This document shows, one piece after another, positions 1-8,575 of a stretch of DNA of 64,000 nucleotides; the first letter of the stretch is position 1; every line of letters begins with the position of its first letter. The notes below the pieces were generated by a model. It did no database searches. It had not been told where the DNA came from and worked only from the letters and a program-made list of their open reading frames with translations. The stretch comes from Comamonadaceae bacterium OTU4NAUVB1 (GTDB taxonomy: Bacteria > Pseudomonadota > Gammaproteobacteria > Burkholderiales > Burkholderiaceae_C). The stretch is from assembly GCA_024372625.1 (NCBI GenBank), contig CP099604.1, forward strand, positions 62,001-126,000, read 5' to 3'. Made by a program: the position numbers and the translations under genes.

Positions 1-309
1 GTCGCGGATGTCGCCGGGCGCCTCCACGCAGCGCCGGCCCGCGGCCTCGATCAGGCGCCGGGTCTCCGCCGCGTCGCTGGCTTCCTCGGCCAGGAAGGAG
101 ATCAGGACGTCGGCGCCTTCGCGCGCAAACGCCAGCGCCACCGCGCGGCCGATGCCGCTGTCGCCGCCGGTGATCAGGGCGGCCTTGCCGGCGAGTTTTC
201 CCGAGCCCTGGTAGGTGGATTCGCCGAAATCGGGGCGAGGCGACATGTCGCTTTCGAGGCCCGGCGGCTGCTGCGGCTGTTCGGGGAAGGGGGGCGTGGG
301 GTTCTGCAT
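1..309 (-). CDS. SDR family oxidoreductase, N-terminal part (runs off the window)
   Basis: Reading leftward from an ATG at 309, the frame stays open to the window edge, giving 103 residues. The glycine-rich NAD(P)-binding motif TGGDSGIG is at residues 47-54, preceded by a proline/glutamine-rich leader of about 35 residues. That leader plus the TGGDSGIG form matches the YghA/YdaD subgroup of short-chain dehydrogenases, which are soluble NAD(P)-dependent oxidoreductases often found among general-stress genes. The catalytic Ser/Tyr/Lys lie beyond the edge, so the substrate cannot be judged. Family assignment is confident; the physiological role is inference only. Confidence 0.85.
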   Translation of the reverse strand, partial: MQNPTPPFPEQPQQPPGLESDMSPRPDFGESTYQGSGKLAGKAALITGGDSGIGRAVALAFAREGADVLISFLAEEASDAAETRRLIEAAGRRCVEAPGDIRD

Positions 310-408
310 GGCGATCGAAGGTCCGTTAGCGGGTGGGTCGAGGCGGTGCCCAAAGGGGCGCGTGTGCGACCAACATAGGAGCCCGCGCGCACGGGTCGCT
401 GTAGGAAA

Positions 409-1095
409 TCAGCCCAACGTGTCCGCGGGCCGGACCATCGCTTCGCGGCGCGCCGGCGGACCGGCGAGCCGGTCGATCTGTCGATCGTGCAGGCGCGGAA
501 TCGTCAGCAGCATGCACACCGCGCCCGCGAAGGCGCAGGCCATGTCCTTCTGCGCGTCCCAGATGTCGCCCTGCATCCCCAGGAAGTCCTCCGCGTCGGC
601 CCCCGCGGTCACGGCGACGAGCCATTCGACGATCTCGTAGGTGGCGCTGAACGTCATGACCACGCACACCGTCAGGAACGGCAGCAGGTGCCTCGATCGC
701 CATCGCAGCTTGCGGACGAACAGCTCCCGCGCCGCCAGGGCCGGCACGAAACCCTGGACGAAGTGCCCGATGCGGTCGTAGGGATTGCGGCTCAGGTCGA
801 ACGCGTCCGCGATCCATCCGCCCAGCGGGACGCGCGGAAAGGTGTAGGCCGCTCCGGCGACCAGACCCACGCACTGCACGGCGATGCCGGCGTACAGGAT
901 CGGGGTCAGCGGGAACGTCCTCCCGGTCCGCCACAGCCACGGCAGGACGATCGCCAGCGGCGCGATCTCCATGGCCCAGGTGAACCGGTCGTGGGGCTGG
1001 ACGCCCGACAGGGCGACGGCGGCGAGGACCAGGCCGTTGAGCAGGAGGAGGACGCGCGGCAGGCGCGCGCGAGGAGCGTCTTCGATGGGATTCAT
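409..1095 (-). CDS. yjdF: DUF2238 inner-membrane protein, YjdF-like
   Basis: A 228-residue polytopic membrane protein with about six hydrophobic segments. It carries the conserved DUF2238 blocks: RNPYDRIGHFVQGF after the third segment and a YEIVEW...GMQGDIWDAQKDM stretch towards the end. Acidic and aromatic residues at the membrane interface are typical of the family, whose biochemical function is not established. The frame is open further upstream to 1269, but that extension is arginine/proline-rich and atypical, so I chose the ATG at 1095. It is divergent from the SDR gene at 1278, with about 180 bp between the two starts. Confidence 0.85.
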   Translation of the reverse strand: MNPIEDAPRARLPRVLLLLNGLVLAAVALSGVQPHDRFTWAMEIAPLAIVLPWLWRTGRTFPLTPILYAGIAVQCVGLVAGAAYTFPRVPLGGWIADAFDLSRNPYDRIGHFVQGFVPALAARELFVRKLRWRSRHLLPFLTVCVVMTFSATYEIVEWLVAVTAGADAEDFLGMQGDIWDAQKDMACAFAGAVCMLLTIPRLHDRQIDRLAGPPARREAMVRPADTLG

Positions 1096-1277
1096 GTCGT
1101 GGGTCGCGCGAGCCGTCGGGCCGAGGTGGGTGGTGACCGCCCGTCTTCGCAGAGCCTTCCCGGAACCGCGCGACCGCCGGTGTAGGCCAGGACTCGGATG
1201 CGGATGCTGGAATGTCCGACGCCCCGTGGCCGGGCGGGCGACATCGCTCGCGCGGGCCGGGTCCTCCAATCGCCGTC

Positions 1278-2327
1278 ATGAACACAACCCGCCCACCCGA
1301 AGACCCGACCGCCCGTCCCGCGACGGCCCATTCCCACCCCGCGCGCCGCACGGTCGTCGTGACCGGCGCCTCGGCCGGCATCGGCCGTGCCATCGCCTGC
1401 GAATTCGCCCGCCACGGCTGGCGGGTCGCCCTGCTCGCGCGCGGCATCGACGGCCTGGAGGGCGCGCGACGCGATGTCGAACGCCTCGGCGGCGAGGCGC
1501 TGGTGATCCCGACCGACATCGCCGACGAGGCCGCGGTCGAGTCCGCGGCGGCCCACGTGCAGGCGCGCTGGGGCCGCATCGACGTCTGGGTGAACAACGC
1601 CATGGCCACGGTCTTCTCGGAGGTCCTGGACGTCGCGCCCGAGGACTTCCGGCGCGCCACGGCGGTGACCTACCTGGGCGCGGTCTGGGGCACGCTGGCC
1701 GCGCTGCGCCGCATGAAGGCCGTGGACCGGGGATGCATCGTGCAGGTCGGCTCGGCGCTGGCCTATCGCTCGATCCCGCTGCAGGCGGCCTACTGCGGCG
1801 CCAAGGCCGCGCTGCGCGGCTTCACCGACTCGCTGCGCTGCGAACTCGTGCACGCGCGCAGCGACGTGCACGTCACCATGGTCCAGCTCGCCGCCTTCAA
1901 CACGCCGCAGTTCGACTGGGGCCGCACCACGCTGGCGGGACGCCCGCGCCCGATGGGCAAGATCTTCCAGCCCGAGGTCGCTGCGCGCGCGGTCTATTGG
2001 GCGGCGACGCATCGGCGGCGTGAACTGTGGGTCGGCTGGCCGGCGGTCACGGCGATCCTCGGCACGCGCTGGATGCCCGGCCTGGCCGACCGCCTGCTCG
2101 GACGCGACGGCGTCGACGGCCAGCAGACCGACGAGCCGGTGTCGCAGGCGCGCATGGACAACCTCCATGCGCCGGTGCCGGGGGACCATGGCGCGCACGG
2201 CCGCTTCGACGACCTGGCGCGGCCACACAGCACCCAGGCCTGGCTCACCACGCACCGGGGCACGGCGGCGCTGGCCGCGACGGCGCTGGTGGCCGCCGCC
2301 GGGCTGTGGCTCCGACGGTCGCGCTGA
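1278..2327 (+). CDS. SDR family oxidoreductase with a C-terminal membrane anchor
   Basis: The product has 349 residues. TGASAGIG (29-36) binds the dinucleotide. NNAM replaces the usual NNAG near residue 107. Ser160, Tyr173 and Lys177 form the catalytic set. The family usually needs about 250 residues; here roughly 100 extra follow the Rossmann fold and end in a hydrophobic helix and a basic tail (LWLRRSR), so the enzyme is probably tethered to the inner membrane. Larger SDRs of this layout are often called DltE-like or 'SDR family NAD(P)-dependent oxidoreductase'. Substrate unknown. The ATG at 1278 is preferred over one at 1212 because homology begins shortly after it. The 3' end is convergent with 2337. 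Confidence 0.85.
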   Translation: MNTTRPPEDPTARPATAHSHPARRTVVVTGASAGIGRAIACEFARHGWRVALLARGIDGLEGARRDVERLGGEALVIPTDIADEAAVESAAAHVQARWGRIDVWVNNAMATVFSEVLDVAPEDFRRATAVTYLGAVWGTLAALRRMKAVDRGCIVQVGSALAYRSIPLQAAYCGAKAALRGFTDSLRCELVHARSDVHVTMVQLAAFNTPQFDWGRTTLAGRPRPMGKIFQPEVAARAVYWAATHRRRELWVGWPAVTAILGTRWMPGLADRLLGRDGVDGQQTDEPVSQARMDNLHAPVPGDHGAHGRFDDLARPHSTQAWLTTHRGTAALAATALVAAAGLWLRRSR

Positions 2328-2336
2328 GCGTACCCA

Positions 2337-2567
2337 TCAGGACCCGGTCTTGGAGAGGCCCCGCACGTTCATCACCGCCAGGCAGACCTGGAGCGCGATC
2401 AGCGCCCAGGCCTGGGTGTGCAGGCCCCAGGCCACCCACAGCACGTTGCTGCCGAGGAAGGTCCAGAAACCGACGTAGCGCCGGCGCTTGTCGTTCGATC
2501 CGACCAGGTAGGCCGCCGCCAGGGAAGCGGCGAACGCGGGCCATTGCAGCATGTCGATGAATTGCAT
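2337..2567 (-). CDS. small membrane protein, hypothetical
   Basis: The product has 76 residues with three closely packed hydrophobic segments, roughly residues 8-22, 31-47 and 50-66. Short basic loops (SNDKRRR, residues 24-30) suggest an inner-membrane protein with alternating topology. I do not recognise a named family; the arrangement resembles small PnuC- or SWEET-like half-transporter fragments, but no diagnostic motif is visible. The ATG at 2567 is preferred because the upstream extension to 2621 lacks a ribosome site and is not hydrophobic. It sits 60 bp upstream of the end of the SDR gene at 2628 on the same strand, so both may be on one transcript. Confidence 0.6.
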   Translation of the reverse strand: MQFIDMLQWPAFAASLAAAYLVGSNDKRRRYVGFWTFLGSNVLWVAWGLHTQAWALIALQVCLAVMNVRGLSKTGS

Positions 2568-2627
2568 CCGGGAGCAGGGAAGGTTGATTCGGTTGGAATG
2601 GGGTGAAGCGACCGTCGGCAATGCCGT

Positions 2628-3431
2628 TCAGGACGCGGGCGATGCCGAGCCGGGCTCGGCCATCTTGCGGTGCTGCGCGGCCAGCAGGGGCGCGGGCGTG
2701 ACGTTGGCGAGCGCCACCTGGACCTTGTTCTTCCAGCCGGCCACGACGTCGCCCTCGCCGGCCATCATGGCGTCGAAGCCGACCTTGGCGACGTCGACCG
2801 GATCGGACTTCTTGTCGTCCTGACCGACCTGCGTGTCGAGCATGTCGGCACGCGCGAAGAACGCGGTGTCGGTCGGCCCCGGCATCAGCACGCTCACCGT
2901 CACGCCGCTGTCCTTCAGCTCGTCGCGCAAGGCGAAGGCGAAGGAGTCGAGGAAGGCCTTGGTGCCGTTGTACACGGCCTGGAAGCTCCCCGGCAGGACA
3001 CCGGCGATCGATCCGGTGATGAGGATGCGGCCCGCGCCACGCTCGCGCATGTCCTGGCCGACCTTGTGGATCAGATAGAGCGTGCCGGTGACGTTAGTGT
3101 CGACGACGCGGCGCACGTCGCCGAAGTCCTGATCGAGAAAGGCGTGACCCAATCCGCGGCCGGCATTGGCGAGCAGCGCATGGACCTGCCGTCCCCGGAT
3201 CGCCTCGTGAAGCCGGTCGACGCCTTCCATCGTCGACAGATCGACCTGAAGCGATTCCACCTGCACCCCGATGGCGCGCAATTGCGTCGCGGCGTCCTCG
3301 ATGCGGGACTCGTCGGCCGCGATGAGCAGATCGAAACCGTGTCGCGCGCAGCGCACGGCGAGTTCGTAGCCGATGCCGCTGGACGCACCGGTGACGATGG
3401 CGAGACCGCCTTCAACGGACATTGAATTCAT
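2628..3431 (-). CDS. SDR family oxidoreductase
   Basis: The product has 267 residues, a normal length for a classical SDR. TGASSGIG is at residues 14-21, the NAG motif at 89-91, and the catalytic triad is Ser141, Tyr154 and Lys158. This is a soluble NAD(P)-dependent oxidoreductase of the DltE/YqjQ-like type; the substrate is not predictable. The start at 3431 has a GGAAAGG-like ribosome site about 9 bases upstream. A further Met at 3422 is possible. The reading frame stays open to 3704 but that part has no SDR similarity. The next leftward gene is the 76-residue membrane protein. Confidence 0.85.
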   Translation of the reverse strand: MNSMSVEGGLAIVTGASSGIGYELAVRCARHGFDLLIAADESRIEDAATQLRAIGVQVESLQVDLSTMEGVDRLHEAIRGRQVHALLANAGRGLGHAFLDQDFGDVRRVVDTNVTGTLYLIHKVGQDMRERGAGRILITGSIAGVLPGSFQAVYNGTKAFLDSFAFALRDELKDSGVTVSVLMPGPTDTAFFARADMLDTQVGQDDKKSDPVDVAKVGFDAMMAGEGDVVAGWKNKVQVALANVTPAPLLAAQHRKMAEPGSASPAS

Positions 3432-3968
3432 GGACGACGCCTTTCCCCATTGATAGAATTGGAGCGGGTGATGCTGTCCGCCGTCCGATGTCGCTTCGTC
3501 GGACAATGGCGCCCGTCGGAAAGAGTGGGTTCCTACTCGCATCGCCCGCGCGTGCGACACCTCCGCGCAATTCACGTCACGCGGCTGAGACAGCCGATTC
3601 GGACTCCAAAAGTCGGTGCCCGACTGCGTATTGCACGCGAGCCGCGCAATGCGGCAATTGTCGGTTGGAGCGCAAAAACTCCATGGATGGGAGGGTGCGC
3701 CCATTCAATGTTCACTGCATTAACCCATGTTAAATTTCAGGGTGAATGTGCATGCGGACATCGAGATGGATCGCGTCCTACAGGTCATGGGCACGCTGAT
3801 TTCTTAACCTCGCTTAATCCGTGCGATCGACCCGGTCCGACCGGGATCCGGCCGCGACGGAACCGGCCGCATCGGGTCGGATCGTTTTCGTCCGGGGTGC
3901 CTTTGCTCCCGATGTCCACCCGATGTCCGGACGGGTCAGTTTCTCCCGGATCAAAAAGAACAAGCACC
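3432..3968. other. 537-bp intergenic region, locally AT-rich
   Basis: No convincing gene is visible. Base composition drops markedly around 3590-3830, with ATTAACCC, TTAAATTT and CTTAACCTCGCTTAAT stretches, unlike the GC-rich coding DNA on both sides. This is where promoters for the leftward SDR gene (3431) and the rightward small genes would lie. It holds one copy of GGCAATTG (3653-3660), an octamer also seen in the intergenic regions at 24 kb and 55 kb. I found no terminator hairpin with a T-run. Confidence 0.5.
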
Positions 3969-4211
3969 ATGCCGAGTCTCCGTTTCGTCACCGAGATTTC
4001 CGATGAACGCATCGCGTCGATCGGAAGGTCCGTCGCGTCGTGGTCGGGCCGGGGCGCGGAGGTGCGGGTGGATTCGATCGCCCTGCAGCAATGCCGCATC
4101 CGCCTTGCCCCCGCGCAACGGCGCGGCTCCGGGACCGAGGGCTGGCTGCGTTCGGAGCGGCGCATGGAGGCGCACGAGACCCGGAACGCATCGCGCGGCA
4201 TCGACGCGTGA
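3969..4211 (+). CDS. possible small hypothetical protein overlapping the glycosyltransferase start
   Basis: An 80-residue frame starts at an ATG at 3969 and stops at 4211, with its TGA overlapping the GTG start of the glycosyltransferase (GTGA at 4208-4211). That overlap is typical of translational coupling and is the main argument for it. The composition (MPSLRFVTEISDERI, then arginine/serine-rich) is soluble-looking but matches no family I know. There is no strong ribosome site. It could equally be untranslated leader sequence. Treat as tentative. Confidence 0.3.
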   Translation: MPSLRFVTEISDERIASIGRSVASWSGRGAEVRVDSIALQQCRIRLAPAQRRGSGTEGWLRSERRMEAHETRNASRGIDA

Positions 4212-4912
4212 TCGGTGTCGTCATCCCTGCCCACAACGAGGAGCAGCTCATCGGAGCGTGTCTCGATGCGGTCATGCTCGCCGCGCGCCATCCGGCGTTG
4301 ATCGGGGAGTCGGTCGAGGTCTGGGTCGTGCTGGACGACTGCGCCGACGACACCGGGGCGATCGTCTCGCGCCGTGGGGCGCAGGCCCTCGCGGTCGATC
4401 TGAGGAACGTGGGCGCCGCCCGCGCGTTCGGGGCGAGCCGGGTGCTGTCGAACGGCGCACGCTGGCTGGCCTTCACCGACGCGGACAGCCGCGTCGCGCA
4501 GGACTGGCTGGTGCGTCAGATCGAACTGGACGCGGACGTGGTGTGCGGCACCGTCACGGTGGAGGACTGGTCGCCGCATCGCGAGCGTGCGCTGCAGCTT
4601 CAGCACCATTACCGCGCCACCTACAACGATGCCGATGGCCATGCCCACGTGCATGGCGCGAACCTGGGCGTGAGCGCGGCTGCCTACCAGCGCGCGGGCG
4701 GCTTCGCGGCGCTCGCGACCAGCGAGGACGTCGCGCTGGTCGAGGCGCTGCGGGCGAGCGGCGCGCGCATCGCATGGAGTGCGGCCCCCCGCGTGGTGAC
4801 GAGTGCGCGGCGCGTCGCGCGCGCGCCGCTCGGCTTCGCGGCCGCGTTGTGTTCGGCGGCGGACGCCTTGTTCGTCGCATCGGATGTGCATGAACTCTGT
4901 CGGGGCACCTGA
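4208..4912 (+). CDS. family 2 glycosyltransferase (GT-A fold), short form
   Basis: The product has 234 residues from a GTG start. The N-terminal strand MIGVVIPAHNEEQLI is the classic GT2 opening, and TDADS at 90-94 provides the DxD-type motif that binds the metal and nucleotide-sugar. An NLG-containing acceptor-region segment (HGANLGVSAAAY, about residue 150) and an SEDV segment follow, as in many GT2 enzymes. No membrane helix is seen, so it is a soluble or peripheral enzyme. Sugar and acceptor are unknown; small Burkholderiales enzymes of this type often sit beside methyltransferase or PIG-L genes, but none is present here. An in-frame ATG at 4040 would add 56 unconserved residues. Confidence 0.8.
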   Translation: MIGVVIPAHNEEQLIGACLDAVMLAARHPALIGESVEVWVVLDDCADDTGAIVSRRGAQALAVDLRNVGAARAFGASRVLSNGARWLAFTDADSRVAQDWLVRQIELDADVVCGTVTVEDWSPHRERALQLQHHYRATYNDADGHAHVHGANLGVSAAAYQRAGGFAALATSEDVALVEALRASGARIAWSAAPRVVTSARRVARAPLGFAAALCSAADALFVASDVHELCRGT

Positions 4913-4988
4913 GCGCCTGCCGGTCCGATCGGACCGGCCGGGTCGGCCCGGATGCTCCGCCAGACATCGAACTCTCTGAATTTCAACC

Positions 4989-5255
4989 ATGGGTATCTAT
5001 TCAGTTCGCAAGCGCTCGTTCCGGGAAACGAGAAGGTTCAAGGCGGTCGACCAGCACGGCATCGAACACACCGTGGTCGAGCGCATCGCGATGCTCCACG
5101 ACGTGGGTGCCAGCGGATGCATCGTCGACGCCGAGCCCGGATCGCTCAACTACTACTCCGCGACCAGCGGCGACGCCATGGAGCGGCTGCTCGACGGTTC
5201 GCTCAAGACCAAGGACGGTCGGCTGGAATTCGCCGTCAAGCCGCAGGAGGCCTGA
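4989..5255 (+). CDS. small conserved-looking hypothetical protein
   Basis: An 88-residue soluble protein with a basic N-terminus (VRKRSFRETRRFK) followed by mixed beta-strand/turn sequence (EHTVVERIAMLHDVG) and an acidic centre. The even composition and clean boundaries suggest a real gene, but I recognise no domain and cannot propose a function. It lies 76 bp after the glycosyltransferase and 113 bp before the GST on the same strand. The start ATG at 4989 follows a weak ribosome site. Confidence 0.6.
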   Translation: MGIYSVRKRSFRETRRFKAVDQHGIEHTVVERIAMLHDVGASGCIVDAEPGSLNYYSATSGDAMERLLDGSLKTKDGRLEFAVKPQEA

Positions 5256-5368
5256 GCCGCCGCGGCGCGGGGTGCGGGCGGGCCATGACGCCCGGGTGGG
5301 TCGCCGGTGCCCCGCGCGGCGCGCGGGATCGCCGGCATGATGCGTCTCCCGATGCCACAGGCCCCGCG

Positions 5369-6058
5369 ATGATCACGCTCTACCACTGCGTCAGCGCCCG
5401 TTCCTTCCGTCCGCTCTGGATGCTGGAGGAGTTGGCGGTGCCCTACGAACTCGTCATGCTGCCGTTCCCGCCGCGGGTGCTGGCGCGTTCCTACCTCGAC
5501 TTGAACCCGCTCGGAACCGTCCCGCTGCTGCTCGACGGCGCGACGCGCCTGACCGAATCGGTGGCGATCTGCCAGTACCTCTGCGCCACGCACGCGCCGA
5601 CGCCGCTGCAGGTCGAGCCCGGCGAGCCCGACTTCGGCGCCTACCTTGACCGGCTGCATTTCGGCGAAGCGACGCTGACCTTCCCGCAGACCCTGGTGCT
5701 GCGCTATGCGCGCTTCGAGCCGGCGCACCGGCGCCAGCCGGTCGTGGCGGACGATTACGCCAGGTGGTTCCTGGCCCGGCTGCGCACGCTGGAACCCCGG
5801 CTGGACGCGCACGATCACGTGTGCGCCGACCGCTTCACCGCCGCCGACGTCTCCGTGGGCTATGCGCTCATGCTCGCCGAGCACCTCGGCCTGGCGCCCC
5901 GGTTCACGCCGGCCGTGGCCCGCTACTGGGAGCGGCTGCAACAGCGCGACGGCCACCGCCGCGCGTTGCGGGCCGAGGAGGAGGCCGCGCGTTCGCAAGG
6001 CGTCTCCACGGTGCCCGCGCCGGTGGTCCCGGCGGACCCGGAGGCTGACGGCACCTGA
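5369..6058 (+). CDS. glutathione S-transferase family protein
   Basis: The product has 229 residues. The thioredoxin-like N-terminal domain occupies roughly 1-80: MITLYHCVSARSFRPLWML, then NPLGTVPLLLD with the cis-proline, and TESVAI carrying the Glu-Ser pair that contacts the glutathione gamma-glutamyl group. The all-helical C-terminal domain runs from about 90 to 205, with a TAADVSVGYAL segment typical of bacterial GSTs. A proline-rich tail follows. It is expected to be a cytoplasmic dimer conjugating or isomerising electrophiles; substrate unknown. The start at 5369 gives the canonical N-terminus; upstream in-frame sequence is unlike GST. Confidence 0.9.
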   Translation: MITLYHCVSARSFRPLWMLEELAVPYELVMLPFPPRVLARSYLDLNPLGTVPLLLDGATRLTESVAICQYLCATHAPTPLQVEPGEPDFGAYLDRLHFGEATLTFPQTLVLRYARFEPAHRRQPVVADDYARWFLARLRTLEPRLDAHDHVCADRFTAADVSVGYALMLAEHLGLAPRFTPAVARYWERLQQRDGHRRALRAEEEAARSQGVSTVPAPVVPADPEADGT

Positions 6059-6086
6059 CGCGAGGCCGGGTCCCGCAGCCTGTGTA

Positions 6087-6105
6087 CAGGTTGGCACGCA
6101 ACCTG
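6087..6105. promoter_or_regulatory. inverted repeat upstream of the ABC importer operon
   Basis: CAGGTTG-GCACG-CAACCTG is a perfect 7-bp inverted repeat with a 5-bp spacer, ending 14 bp before the ATG of the ABC ATPase gene. It would overlap the ribosome-binding or promoter-proximal region. A plausible reader is the GntR protein encoded at the end of the same cluster (10376-11098), since FadR-class regulators bind short palindromes and often control adjacent genes. The repeat is seen; the regulator link is inference. Confidence 0.45.
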
Positions 6106-6119
6106 CATACGGGTCGTGC

Positions 6120-7169
6120 ATGACCCTTCGCCCCGTGCCGAACCTCCCCGCCGGCGCCGTCGCCCCGGCGAACGCCAGCGCCGTCGAACTCGTCGCCCTC
6201 AGCAAGCGCTACGGCGACGGCGCCCCGGCGGTGGACGCCATCGACCTGAGGATCGCGCCGGGCAGCTACTGCTGCCTGCTTGGCCCGTCGGGCTGCGGCA
6301 AGAGCACGACCCTGCGCATGATCGCCGGCCACGAGAGCGTGACCAGCGGCGACATCCTGCTGCACGACCGCAACATCACCGACCTGCCGGCAGCGGGCCG
6401 GGGCACGGCCATGATGTTCCAGAGCTTCGCGCTGTTCCCGCACCTCTCGGCGCTGGACAACGTGGCCTTCAGCCTGAAGATGAAGGGAGTGGCGAAAGCG
6501 GAGCGACACCGGCGCGCGGCCGACCTGTTGGAGCGGGTGTCGATGGGACCGCTGGCGCAGCGCAAGCCGCACGAACTCTCCGGTGGCCAGCAGCAGCGCG
6601 TCGCGCTGGCGCGGGCGCTCATCACCGAGCCCCGGGTGCTGCTGCTCGACGAGCCGCTCTCGGCGCTCGACCCGTTCCTGCGCGTCCAGATGCGCGCCGA
6701 ACTGCGCCGCTGGCAGAAGGACCTGGGCCTGACCTTCATCCACGTCACGCACTCGCAGGAGGAGGCGATGGCGCTGGCCGACACGATGGTTGTCATGAAC
6801 CGCGGCACCATCGCCCAGGTCGGCACGCCCCACCAGATCTACAACCGTCCGGCGAGCGAGTTCGTCGCCCGCTTCATGGGCGGCCACAACGTGCTGCACC
6901 TGAGCACGGGCAAGGCCGCCGTGCGCAGCGACCACATGCGCCTGGCGCCACGCACCGACGCCGCCGGCGGGCTGCCCGCGACCATCACCGACGTCGAGTA
7001 CCAGGGCACCTACGTGCTGCTCACCCTGCAGGCGCTGGACGCCGCCGGCCCCACCGCCGTCGCGGTGATGGTGGCGGAGTCGGCGTTCGGCGCGCAGCCC
7101 TGCCGGGCGGTCGGCGAGCACGTGTCGCTGTCCTGGGACGCGTCCGACGTCCACCTGCTGGCCGCCTGA
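6120..7169 (+). CDS. ABC transporter ATP-binding protein, polyamine (PotA) type
   Basis: A 349-residue protein that powers import by the adjacent permeases. Walker A GPSGCGKST is at 55-63, the Q-loop near MMFQSF (98-103), signature LSGGQ at 153-157, Walker B VLLLDEP at 173-179, and the H-loop HVTHSQEEA follows. After about residue 270 comes the OB-type TOBE domain found in PotA, FbpC and MalK proteins. The order ATPase, binding protein, permease, permease matches spermidine/putrescine-type importers. The start ATG at 6120 gives about 20 residues before the domain. First gene of the operon, with a 7-bp inverted repeat just upstream. Confidence 0.95.
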   Translation: MTLRPVPNLPAGAVAPANASAVELVALSKRYGDGAPAVDAIDLRIAPGSYCCLLGPSGCGKSTTLRMIAGHESVTSGDILLHDRNITDLPAAGRGTAMMFQSFALFPHLSALDNVAFSLKMKGVAKAERHRRAADLLERVSMGPLAQRKPHELSGGQQQRVALARALITEPRVLLLDEPLSALDPFLRVQMRAELRRWQKDLGLTFIHVTHSQEEAMALADTMVVMNRGTIAQVGTPHQIYNRPASEFVARFMGGHNVLHLSTGKAAVRSDHMRLAPRTDAAGGLPATITDVEYQGTYVLLTLQALDAAGPTAVAVMVAESAFGAQPCRAVGEHVSLSWDASDVHLLAA

Positions 7170-7272
7170 GGCCGTTCGACGCTGCCCGACGCCACGTGGC
7201 CTCCGCTCCGCCGCGCCCCCGCCGTTCCTTCCCCCTTCACCCATCCATCCCTTCACCCCGAGGTCTCCCGCC

Positions 7273-8556
7273 ATGAACGACGACATCCACTCCACGAACC
7301 CCCTCGCCCGGCAGCGCCGCACCCTACTCAAGGGCGGCGCCGGCCTCGCCGGCATCCTGGCCGCCGGCATGGCGCCGGCCGTGCACGCCCAGGAGGCCAT
7401 CGTGCTGCGCTACCTCGGCACCGCGGTCAACCAGGACAAGGCCATCGCCGACAAGTTCAAGGCCGACACCGGCATCACGGTGCAGTACGTGGCCGTGCCC
7501 ACCGACGACGTGATCAAGCGCGCCGTCACCGCGCCCAACAGCTTCGACCTGATCGACGCCGAGTTCTTCTCGCTCAAGAAGATCGTGCCCACGGGCAACC
7601 TGAAGGGCATCGACACCCAGCGCATCAAGAACGCCGACAAGATCACGTCGCTGTTCACCAAGGGCACGGTCAACGGCAAGGCGGTGGGCGACCAGGGCAC
7701 CGCGCCCAAGAAGGTGATCTACCTGGAAGGCGAGAAGAGCAAGGTCTTCGCCTCGACGCCCACGCGCTTCATGTCGCTGATCCCGACGGTCTACAACGCC
7801 GACACGCTGGGCATCCGTCCCGACCTCGTCAAGCGCCCCATCACCAGCTGGGCCGAACTGCTCAACCCCGAATTCAAGGGCAAGACGGCGCTGCTGAACA
7901 TTCCCTCCATCGGCATCATGGACGCGGCCATGGTGGTCGAGGCGCTGGGCAAGTACAAGTACCCCGACAAGGGCAACATGACCAAGGCGGAGATCGACCT
8001 GACCATCAAGACGCTCATCGAGGCCAAGCGCGCCGGCCAGTTCCGCGCGCTGTGGAAGGACTTCAACGAGTCGGTCAACCTGATGGCGTCCGGCGAGGTG
8101 GTCATCCAGTCGATGTGGAGCCCGGCCGTCACGGCGGTGCGCACCAAGGGCATCGACTGCGTCTTCCAGCCGCTGAAGGAGGGGTATCGCGCCTGGGCCG
8201 CCGGCTTCGGCCTGCCGGCCACGCTGTCGGGCCGCAAGCTCGACGGCGCCTACGAGTTCATCAACTGGTTCCTCGACGGCTGGGCCGGCGCCTACCTCAA
8301 CCGGCAGGGCTACTACAGCGCCGTGCTCGACACCGCCAAGTCCAAGATGGAAGCCTACGAGTGGGCCTACTGGATGGAGGGCAAGCCCGCCACGCAGGAC
8401 ATCAAGAGCCCCAAGGGCGACCTGCTGGCCAAGACCGGCGCGGTGCGCGACGGCGGCAGCTACGAGCAGCGCATGGGCGCCATCGCGTGCTGGAACGCGC
8501 TGATGGACGAGAACACGTACATGGTCCAGAAATGGAACGAGTTCGTGGCGGCCTGA
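7273..8556 (+). CDS. ABC transporter periplasmic substrate-binding protein, PotD/family 1-like
   Basis: The product has 427 residues. The N-terminus carries RQRRTLLKGGAGLAGILAAG followed by AVHA, which looks like a twin-arginine-dependent signal peptide cleaved around residue 40. The mature part is an extracellular solute-binding fold with lysine-rich loops and YEFINWFLD near the C-terminus, as in PotD/IdiA-like proteins. Its position between a PotA-type ATPase and two PotB/PotC-type permeases makes it the receptor of this importer. The ligand is not evident. The neighbouring racemase-like gene suggests an amino-acid or hydantoin/carbamoyl-type compound rather than a classical polyamine; this is inference. 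Confidence 0.92.
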   Translation: MNDDIHSTNPLARQRRTLLKGGAGLAGILAAGMAPAVHAQEAIVLRYLGTAVNQDKAIADKFKADTGITVQYVAVPTDDVIKRAVTAPNSFDLIDAEFFSLKKIVPTGNLKGIDTQRIKNADKITSLFTKGTVNGKAVGDQGTAPKKVIYLEGEKSKVFASTPTRFMSLIPTVYNADTLGIRPDLVKRPITSWAELLNPEFKGKTALLNIPSIGIMDAAMVVEALGKYKYPDKGNMTKAEIDLTIKTLIEAKRAGQFRALWKDFNESVNLMASGEVVIQSMWSPAVTAVRTKGIDCVFQPLKEGYRAWAAGFGLPATLSGRKLDGAYEFINWFLDGWAGAYLNRQGYYSAVLDTAKSKMEAYEWAYWMEGKPATQDIKSPKGDLLAKTGAVRDGGSYEQRMGAIACWNALMDENTYMVQKWNEFVAA

Positions 8557-8575
8557 GCGCGGCGAACTCCCACCC

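Noticed and set aside
1092-2255. A minus-strand frame opposite the SDR at 1278.
   Set aside because: Typical GC-rich shadow frame with no family features.
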